This document shows, piece after piece, positions 57,846 through 64,000 of a DNA stretch of 64,000 bases. Numbering within the stretch: the stretch's first letter is position 1; each line of letters begins with the position of its first letter. The notes under the pieces are model-generated. The model did no database searches. It had not been told where the DNA came from and worked only from the letters and a program-made list of their open reading frames with translations. Origin of the DNA: Caballeronia sp. M1242 (lineage in GTDB: Bacteria; Pseudomonadota; Gammaproteobacteria; Burkholderiales; Burkholderiaceae); NCBI RefSeq assembly GCF_017220215.1, contig NZ_CP071130.1, positions 62,001-126,000 on the forward strand, written 5' to 3'. Made by a program: the position numbers and the translations under genes.

Positions 57846-59297
57846 CTAAATCACGTACAGATCGACGTATTCATTGACCGGCATTGCTTCCAGCTTTGCC
57901 TGGTCCAGCGATACCGCGAGGATCGCCTGCTGTTGCCTGGTTGGAAAGCGCCGCGCGAGGTTCGTCTTGAACTTCTCGACGAGCAGCGGAATACCGTCCG
58001 CGCGGCGGCGCTTGTGTCCGATCGGATAGTCGACCGCGATTTCATCGAGCTTCGTGCCGTCGTTGAACTCGACAGTCAGCGCATTCGCGATCGAACGCTT
58101 GTCCGGGTCGAAATAATCCTTCGTGAATTGCGGGTCTTCCACGCATTCCATTTTCGCGCGCAATGTGTCGATGCGCGGGTCTTTCGCGACGACGTCTTCG
58201 TAATCCGCAGCCGTCAGCCGGCCGAAAATCAGCGGCACGGCGATCATGTACTGAATGCAGTGATCGCGGTCAGCCGGATTATCGAGCGGGCCTTTCTTGT
58301 CGATGATGCGAATCGCCGCTTCGTGGGTCCGAATGGTGATCTTCGCGATGTCTTCGACGCCTTTGCCGACTTCCTTCAGCTTGTCGTGCAGCGTCATGGC
58401 CGCCTCCACCGCCGTTTGCGAATGGAATTCGGCCGGAAACGAAATCTTGAAGAGCACGTTCTCCATCACATACGAGCCATACGGACGCTGGAACTTGAAC
58501 TCGTTGCCCTTGAAGAGGACATCGTAGAAGCCCCACGTCTTGGCGGTCAGCACGGACGGATAGCCCATTTCGCCGGTCTTCGCGATCAACGCGAGACGCA
58601 CGGCGCGCGAAGTCGCGTCGCCCGCCGCCCACGACTTGCGCGAGCCGGTATTCGGCGCATGACGGTACGTGCGCAGCGAGTGCCCGTCCACGAAGGCGAG
58701 CGATACCGCGTTGATCAGTTCTTCGCGCGACAGGCCGATCATCTGCCCGACCACCGCCGTCGATGCGACCTTGACGAGCAGCACGTGATCGAGCCCGACC
58801 TTGTTGAACGAGTTTTCGAGCGCGATGCAGCCTTGAATCTCGTGCGCCTTGACCATCGCGATCAGGACGTCTTTCATCGTGAGCGGCTGCTTGCCGGTCG
58901 CGACGGCGTTGCGCGAAAGCCAGTCCGCGGTGGCGAGAATGCCGCCGAGGTTGTCCGACGGATGGCCCCATTCCGCGGCGAGCCATGTGTCGTTGAAGTC
59001 GAGCCAGCGGATCATCGCGCCGATGTTGAACGCGGCCTGAACCGGATCGAGCTGGAATTGGGTGCCCGGCACCTTCGCGCCGTTGGGGACGATCGTGCCG
59101 GGCACGATCGGTCCCATCAGCTTGGTGCAGGCGGGGTACGAGAGGGCTTCGAGTCCGCAACCGAGTGTGTCGATCAGGCAATTGCGCGCGGTTTCCAGCG
59201 CAAGGGCGCTGTCGACGTCGTAATCGAGAACGTAGTCGACTATGTCGACGAGTACCTTGTCCGGTTCGGGCCGGACATTGGAGATCGGTGCGGACAT
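57846..59297 (-). CDS. prpD: 2-methylcitrate dehydratase
   Basis: The 483-residue MmgE/PrpD-family enzyme is exactly the E. coli PrpD length. Motifs include [75 protein letters not shown] region, and the C-terminal [26 protein letters not shown]. It dehydrates 2-methylcitrate to 2-methylaconitate in propionate degradation. The partner synthase prpC is encoded two genes upstream on the same strand. Confidence 0.94.
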   Translation of the reverse strand: MSAPISNVRPEPDKVLVDIVDYVLDYDVDSALALETARNCLIDTLGCGLEALSYPACTKLMGPIVPGTIVPNGAKVPGTQFQLDPVQAAFNIGAMIRWLDFNDTWLAAEWGHPSDNLGGILATADWLSRNAVATGKQPLTMKDVLIAMVKAHEIQGCIALENSFNKVGLDHVLLVKVASTAVVGQMIGLSREELINAVSLAFVDGHSLRTYRHAPNTGSRKSWAAGDATSRAVRLALIAKTGEMGYPSVLTAKTWGFYDVLFKGNEFKFQRPYGSYVMENVLFKISFPAEFHSQTAVEAAMTLHDKLKEVGKGVEDIAKITIRTHEAAIRIIDKKGPLDNPADRDHCIQYMIAVPLIFGRLTAADYEDVVAKDPRIDTLRAKMECVEDPQFTKDYFDPDKRSIANALTVEFNDGTKLDEIAVDYPIGHKRRRADGIPLLVEKFKTNLARRFPTRQQQAILAVSLDQAKLEAMPVNEYVDLYVI

Positions 59298-59328
59298 CGA
59301 GGATTCCTGTATTGAATACTGATGTGGC

Positions 59329-59850
59329 TTATTCCGCCGGCTTGAGCAGCAGCGGGTTCTGCTTCAGCGCTTCCGCCTGCGTGGGCGCCGTCGCGCCGGC
59401 TGCCATCTCGGCTGTCATGCACTCGTCGGCAAGACGCGACGAGTCCTTGTCCGAGAACAGCATCGCCTTCGTCGGAATGACGACCAGGTCCATGCCTGTT
59501 GCGGCGTCGTGGAAGCGGTCTGCGCCGGTCGTCGTGTCCTGACGCGGCAGCTTGTAGTCCTTCTTGGCCCAGTTCACCGTGACGATCGCGTCACGCTTCA
59601 TGTCGCCTTTCAGGTAGAAAGCCGAGCCGTCCTTGCAGGACCACTTCACTGCGCCGTCGGGGATCGGGTCCGTCTTCGCTGCCGCAGCCGCTTCGGCCTT
59701 GGGCTTGCGCTTGATCAGGCGGCGTGCCGGAGCGGGGCGTTTGGCCTTGGCCGCGCTCGATTCGGTTGTCGCGGCGAAGGCGTCGGCACTCACGAACACG
59801 CTCGGCGTGGCGAGCGTGCCGACGATTGCAGCGATCAGAAGTTTATTCAT
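59329..59850 (-). CDS. Secreted MliC-like hypothetical protein
   Basis: The 173-residue protein has a signal peptide ([20 protein letters not shown] to ADAFA), a Lys/Ala/Pro-rich linker and a C-terminal domain ([50 protein letters not shown]) that resembles the lysozyme-inhibitor MliC fold, with paired Cys residues. The similarity is weak. It sits between prpC and prpD without an obvious metabolic link. Confidence 0.6.
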   Translation of the reverse strand: MNKLLIAAIVGTLATPSVFVSADAFAATTESSAAKAKRPAPARRLIKRKPKAEAAAAAKTDPIPDGAVKWSCKDGSAFYLKGDMKRDAIVTVNWAKKDYKLPRQDTTTGADRFHDAATGMDLVVIPTKAMLFSDKDSSRLADECMTAEMAAGATAPTQAEALKQNPLLLKPAE

Positions 59851-59939
59851 CGGTGAAACCTTTCAGAAACATTTGGGTTGAGTGGCGGTTGCTGCGCGGA
59901 TGGAAATCGCGGAATCACGAATTCTGATCGCGCAGCCCG

Positions 59940-61112
59940 CTATTTTCGCTTATTTATCGGGACGAACTTCAAATTCTCCGGTCCCGTGTAATTCGCGCTC
60001 GGCCGGATGATCTTATTGTCGATGCGCTGCTCGATGATGTGCGCGCTCCATCCCGACGTACGCGAGATGACGAAGAGCGGCGTGAACATCGCGGTCGGCA
60101 CGCCCATCATGTGATACGACACCGCGCTGAACCAGTCGAGATTCGGGAACATCTTCTTCGCGTCCCACATGACCGTTTCCAGGCGTTCCGCGATATCGAA
60201 GAGCTTGGTGTTGCCCGCTTCTTTCGACAGCGACTTGGCCACTTCCTTGATGACCTTGTTGCGCGGATCGGAGATCGTATAAACCGGATGCCCGAAGCCG
60301 ATCACGACTTCCTTGTTCTCGACGCGACGCTTGATGTCGGCTTCCGCCTCGTCGGGCGTCTCGTAGCGCGATTGGATCTCGAATGCGACTTCGTTCGCGC
60401 CGCCGTGCTTCGGACCGCGCAGCGCGCCAATTGCGCCGGTAATCGCCGAATACATGTCGGAGCCCGTGCCCGCGATCACGCGGCTCGTGAACGTGGACGC
60501 GTTGAACTCGTGTTCGGCGTACAGATTGAGCGAGACATGCATCGCCTGCACCCACGACTGCGACGGCTCCACGCCATGCAGCAGATGCAGAAAGTGGCCG
60601 CCGATGGAGTCGTCATCGGTTTCCACTTCGATGCGCTGGCCGTTGTGCGAGTAGTGATACCAGTAGAGCAACATCGAGCCGAGCGAGGCCATCAGCTTGT
60701 CGGCGATATCTCTCGCGCCCGCGATGTTGTGATCTTCCTTCTCCGGCAAAATCGTGCCGAGCACGGAGACGCCAGTACGCATCACGTCCATCGGATGCGC
60801 GGAGGCGGGAATCCATTCGAGCGCAGCCTTCAGGTTCGCAGGCAAGCCGCGCAGCGCTTTCAGCTTCGTCTTGTACGCCTTCAGTTCGGCGACGTTCGGC
60901 AGCTTGCCATGCACGAGCAGATACGCGATCTCTTCGAACTCGGACGTGGTCGCCACATCGAGAATGTCGTAGCCGCGATAGTGCAGATCGTTGCCGGTCT
61001 TGCCGACGGTGCACAAAGCGGTATTACCCGCTGTCACGCCCGACAGCGCGACGGATTTCTTCGGCTTGAAACCACCGGCTGCGGCTGCGTCGCTCGATAC
61101 GGTGTCGCTCAT
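59940..61112 (-). CDS. prpC: 2-methylcitrate synthase
   Basis: The 390-residue citrate-synthase-fold enzyme (E. coli PrpC 389) condenses propionyl-CoA with oxaloacetate. Motifs are [74 protein letters not shown] with the catalytic His, and [16 protein letters not shown] start at the ATG at 61112 with AGGAG upstream; the frame remains open for 30 basic codons beyond it without support. It belongs to the prp/acn/mdh block. Confidence 0.94.
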   Translation of the reverse strand: MSDTVSSDAAAAGGFKPKKSVALSGVTAGNTALCTVGKTGNDLHYRGYDILDVATTSEFEEIAYLLVHGKLPNVAELKAYKTKLKALRGLPANLKAALEWIPASAHPMDVMRTGVSVLGTILPEKEDHNIAGARDIADKLMASLGSMLLYWYHYSHNGQRIEVETDDDSIGGHFLHLLHGVEPSQSWVQAMHVSLNLYAEHEFNASTFTSRVIAGTGSDMYSAITGAIGALRGPKHGGANEVAFEIQSRYETPDEAEADIKRRVENKEVVIGFGHPVYTISDPRNKVIKEVAKSLSKEAGNTKLFDIAERLETVMWDAKKMFPNLDWFSAVSYHMMGVPTAMFTPLFVISRTSGWSAHIIEQRIDNKIIRPSANYTGPENLKFVPINKRK

Positions 61113-61222
61113 TGCTTCAAGTCTCCTGTGAACGCCCGTCCCGCGGCGTCGTCTCTTTCGCTTGAAACGCGCGCCGGGCTTGCGCTCGCGCCGCGTGACC
61201 AAAGGCTCGTGTCAGCTTGCAT

Positions 61223-62215
61223 CTAGTTCGCGCCGAAAAGCGGCGCGCACTCGTCGGGCAGCGCGTGTCCCGTCGACTTCGCCCGGCGCAGCACCGACCA
61301 GTAATAGCGATAACTCGCGCGGTCGTGCAGCGTGTCGCCGTGGCGCGTCGGTCCCCATTGCGCGCGCTGTGCCGCGAGCAGAATCTCGGCGGCCAGCGTG
61401 ATTTCGTCGGAGCGCGGCGAGAAAGCCTCGACAATCGGGCGAATCTGTTCCGGATGAATGCTCCACATGCGCGTGTAGCCGAACTCGTTGCGGGCGCGCG
61501 CGGCATCGTTCGCGACGACCGTCATGTCCCGCACTTCCGTCGACACGTTATGCGACGGCACCTTGCCATGCGCGTGACATGCGGCCGCAATCTCCAGCTT
61601 CGCGCGTCGCACGAGCGGATGATCGAACTGACCGGGCGAGCGCATCGCGGAATCCGGAATCGCGCCGTTGTGCGCGGACACGAAGTCCATCAGTCCGAAG
61701 CTCAGCGACTCGACGCCGGGCAGCGCGGCCAGCCCGAAGACATCCGCGAGCGCGCCATGCGTTTCGACCAGCACATGACAGGCGATGGCCTTCGCGATGC
61801 CCAACTCGCGCCGCGTGGCCTCGATGAATGCGACCATTTCGGCGGCATCGGAGACGCTGCGGATCTTCGGCAGCATCACGTAGGCCGGCGCCTGCTTCCC
61901 CTGACGCAGGATGATGCGCACGTCGTCGCGCCATGCGCGATGCTGGAAGTCGTGGATGCGCACGCCGACGCGCCCGAAGCGATCGTCCTCGCCGCCGACG
62001 AACGACGCCACCATCTCCGCATGTTCGGCCTCGCGACCGACCTGCGCGCCGTCCTCGCAATCGAGCGTGATGTCGAACACCGGGCCGAGCTGCGCCTGCA
62101 ACGCGAGCGACTTCCTGATCAGCTTCTCGCTGCCCGCGTAGTGATCGCAGGGCGGCAGAACTGCGGGTTGCGGCTCGCCGTCAAACAGCACGTCGGCGGG
62201 GGAGAGAGCGGGCAT
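61223..62215 (-). CDS. HpcH/HpaI aldolase / CitE-like CoA-ester lyase
   Basis: The 330-residue TIM-barrel protein is of the CitE/malyl-CoA lyase group: FDITLDCEDGAQVG (metal-binding Asp/Glu), AYVMLPKIRSVSDAAEMVAF, VLVETHGALADVFGLAALPGVESLSFGLMDFV and MWSIHPEQIRPIVEAF. Such enzymes cleave or form CoA thioesters such as malyl-, citramalyl- or methylmalyl-CoA. Position between prpC and mdh suggests a role near propionate or C4-acid metabolism. No clear ribosome-binding site is seen. Confidence 0.87.
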   Translation of the reverse strand: MPALSPADVLFDGEPQPAVLPPCDHYAGSEKLIRKSLALQAQLGPVFDITLDCEDGAQVGREAEHAEMVASFVGGEDDRFGRVGVRIHDFQHRAWRDDVRIILRQGKQAPAYVMLPKIRSVSDAAEMVAFIEATRRELGIAKAIACHVLVETHGALADVFGLAALPGVESLSFGLMDFVSAHNGAIPDSAMRSPGQFDHPLVRRAKLEIAAACHAHGKVPSHNVSTEVRDMTVVANDAARARNEFGYTRMWSIHPEQIRPIVEAFSPRSDEITLAAEILLAAQRAQWGPTRHGDTLHDRASYRYYWSVLRRAKSTGHALPDECAPLFGAN

Positions 62216-62378
62216 TGTCGGCGTCGGGTCCGAGGAAATGTGAATTCGATGCTGCTCGTATGTCTGATTCGGCCGCGCTCGCAGTGGTACGCGAGGTACG
62301 CAAGCGCGACCGGATCAGGCGCGAACCGCAAAGTCCGCGCTGAAGGGAAGCGCGTGCGCTTCCCATGTGCCGCCGTGC

Positions 62379-63365
62379 TTACTTGCCCAGCAGATGCGCA
62401 ACGCCGTCGCGCTCTTCGAGCAGTTCGTTCAGCGTGTTGTCCATCTTCTCGCGCGAGAAAGCGTCGATTTCCAGGCCTTCCACGCGCTTGTACTCGCCGT
62501 TTTCGCACGTGACGGGCACGCCGTAGATGATGTCTTCCGGAATGCCGTACGAGCCGTCCGACGGAATGCCCATGGTGACCCACTTGCCGTTGGTGCCGAG
62601 CACCCAGTCGCGCACATGGTCGATCGCCGCGTTAGCCGCCGATGCCGCCGACGACAGGCCGCGAGCCTCGATGATCGCCGCGCCGCGCTTGCCGACGGTC
62701 GGGATGAACGTGTTGCGGTTCCATTCATCGTCGTTGATGAGCTTCGTCAGGTTCTCGCCTTCGGCCGTCGCGAAGCGGAAGTCCGGGTACATGGTCGGCG
62801 AGTGGTTGCCCCACACGGCAAGCTTCTCGATGGACGCCACCGGCTTGCCCGACTTGGCCGCCAGTTGCGACAGCGCGCGGTTGTGGTCCAGACGCAGCAT
62901 GGCGGTGAAGTTCTTCTTCGGCAGGTCCGGCGCCGACTTCATCGCGATATAGGCGTTCGTGTTCGCCGGGTTGCCGACGACCAGCACCTTCACGTCGCGG
63001 CTCGCGACTTCGTTCAGCGCCTTGCCCTGAACCGTGAAGATTTCGGCGTTGGCCGAGAGCAAATCCTTGCGCTCCATGCCCTTCGAACGCGGACGCGCGC
63101 CGACCAGCAGCGCGATGTCGGCGTCCTTGAACGCGACCTTGGGATCGTCCGTGACGACGACGCCCGCGAGCAGCGGGAACGCGCAGTCTTCCAGTTCCAT
63201 CACGACGCCCTTCACGGCGGCTTGCGCTTGCGGCAGATCGAGCAGCTGAAGAATCACGGGCTGGTCTTTGCCGAGCAGATCGCCGTTGGCGATGCGAAAC
63301 AGCAGCGAGTAGCCGATTTGACCTGCGGCGCCGGTGACGGCAACGCGCTTTGCGGACTTAGCCAT
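62379..63365 (-). CDS. mdh: Malate dehydrogenase
   Basis: The 328-residue NAD-dependent malate dehydrogenase is of the cytosolic-like group common in beta-proteobacteria: [59 protein letters not shown], the [11 protein letters not shown] helix and catalytic His in [19 protein letters not shown] 7 nt before the ATG at 63365 decides the start; the longer open frame is not supported. It closes the TCA block and is transcribed away from the GntR gene. Confidence 0.96.
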   Translation of the reverse strand: MAKSAKRVAVTGAAGQIGYSLLFRIANGDLLGKDQPVILQLLDLPQAQAAVKGVVMELEDCAFPLLAGVVVTDDPKVAFKDADIALLVGARPRSKGMERKDLLSANAEIFTVQGKALNEVASRDVKVLVVGNPANTNAYIAMKSAPDLPKKNFTAMLRLDHNRALSQLAAKSGKPVASIEKLAVWGNHSPTMYPDFRFATAEGENLTKLINDDEWNRNTFIPTVGKRGAAIIEARGLSSAASAANAAIDHVRDWVLGTNGKWVTMGIPSDGSYGIPEDIIYGVPVTCENGEYKRVEGLEIDAFSREKMDNTLNELLEERDGVAHLLGK

Positions 63366-63890
63366 TGAAACTCTCCTGGACGGTACGTGGAACGCTAGGG
63401 AAAAACGCCATTTTATGCGCGTTACGCAAAGCGTTGATGATGTCATGCCGGACATGCCGCCCGCGGATTGCTGAGAGCCTTCCGCCACGCGGGCCGCGCG
63501 CCGCATGGCTGCGCTTTCCCGCATGGCTGCGTGGCGGCATGACCGTCATGCCATGAATCCTTCTATGAGCGGAAAGTGCGGGACTGCGCGAGGAGGCGCA
63601 TTTTCGCTAGAGTCTGACGGCAAGCGCCCATTCGAGACGGCGCTGGACGTTGCGAGGCGGTAGACAGGCAGCGGCGCGCGAATCGTGTGGCCGATCGGCG
63701 TAAGGCGAAGCGAAAGGGCGTGCCTGGCGGTTGGTGGCGTGGACCCGGCGCGCGCCCGACACTGGCAATTCGGCGAAAACCGCCGAAAAAACCACGCCGA
63801 ACGAACGTTTCCGAAAACCGTGCGACGACCCGCAAACCCTTGCTCGACAAGGAGTGTAGGATTGCCCGCAGGCAAAGTCAACACTATCTT
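63366..63890. other. Divergent intergenic region between mdh and the GntR-type gene
   Basis: This region of about 525 bp contains no supported gene; the open frames on both strands are of the high-GC artefact type. It must hold the mdh promoter. The only distinct structure is the palindrome just to its right. Confidence 0.5.
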
Positions 63891-63908
63891 ATGTCTTATA
63901 TAAGACAT
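63891..63908. promoter_or_regulatory. Perfect palindromic GntR-type operator
   Basis: ATGTCTTATATAAGACAT is a perfect 18-bp palindrome in an AT-rich island 55 bp before the last start codon. Palindromes of this GTCTTATATAAGAC kind are typical of operators of FadR/VanR-subfamily GntR regulators next to TCA genes in beta-proteobacteria; binding by the adjacent gene product is inferred. Confidence 0.7.
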
Positions 63909-63963
63909 AGAACTCGCGCGAAAATGTGGACGCGCGACGGGCCTTTGTGTTGAAATGCGCGGC

Positions 63964-64000
63964 ATGAATTCGAACGCGCCAAACTCGGCGGGCACGCCCC
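63964..64000 (+). CDS. Start of a probable GntR-family regulator, cut by the window end
   Basis: Only twelve codons are visible (MNSNAPNSAGTP). The palindrome upstream and the position divergent from mdh fit the GntR regulator that precedes the succinate dehydrogenase operon in Burkholderiaceae, but the sequence itself is too short to prove it. Confidence 0.45.
   Translation, partial: MNSNAPNSAGTP

Noticed and set aside
61113..61202. 30-residue basic extension of PrpC
   Set aside because: It is very rich in Arg and Lys, without support. The ATG at 61112 has AGGAG upstream and gives the standard length.

Overview
The window is about 64 kb of GC-rich chromosomal DNA. Its gene content and protein style (an aconitase/2-methylcitrate/malate dehydrogenase block beside a GntR gene, an Rhs-TNT locus, DUF748 and VTT proteins) point to Burkholderiaceae, most likely the Paraburkholderia/Caballeronia group. 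This assignment rests on content only.

Layout. Positions 1-10.9 kb hold ordinary accessory metabolism: a DUF748 envelope protein, DUF29, a DHA2 drug exporter, two amino-acid binding proteins, a PLP aminotransferase, LysR, and a MarR/SDR pair that shares an operator motif. Positions 11.0-17.8 kb are a LacI-controlled sugar ABC importer operon ending in an isomerase and a Gfo/Idh dehydrogenase. Positions 17.8-24.9 kb are a polymorphic-toxin island: a TPR protein, an Rhs protein with a C-terminal TNT (NAD glycohydrolase) toxin, a small probable immunity gene, and a decayed second copy of the Rhs/TPR module. The Rhs gene carries an in-frame TGA at codon 36. The island lies between a relic CRISPR repeat pair (17.82-17.90 kb) and CRISPR array 1.

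Positions 24.9-38.8 kb are a complete type I-F CRISPR-Cas locus transcribed on the minus strand: array 2 (about 37 spacers), cas1, cas2-3, csy1, csy2, csy3, csy4/cas6f, array 1 (about 40 spacers). The two leaders share sequence blocks at identical offsets from the first repeat.

The most interesting element is in the 250-bp gap between cas2-3 and csy1. On the plus strand there are two degenerate repeats with intact 5-bp/5-nt Cas6f-type hairpins around a 21-nt pseudo-spacer. Its first 13 nt match, next to a CC PAM, a site that coincides with the -35 box of the csy1 promoter; within those 13 nt the only mismatches are at positions 6 and 12, which are flipped out in type I crRNA-target duplexes. 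This looks like a CreR-type regulatory crRNA by which the Csy complex would repress its own operon.

Positions 39.1-50.7 kb hold gnd, a GIY-YIG-like protein, a ketopantoate reductase, a split chromate transporter, a thioredoxin, a GntR-controlled threonate/erythronate catabolic cluster (ltnD, otnI and denD relatives), and a VTT-rhodanese protein coupled to a cNMP-binding/thioredoxin-reductase-like flavoprotein. Positions 50.7-55 kb hold a sensor kinase/response regulator pair divergent from a cytochrome b/molybdopterin oxidoreductase operon, an arrangement like hprRS-msrPQ. Positions 55-64 kb hold acnA, prpD, a small secreted protein, prpC, a CoA-ester lyase and mdh, then a perfect 18-bp palindrome and the start of what is probably a GntR regulator.
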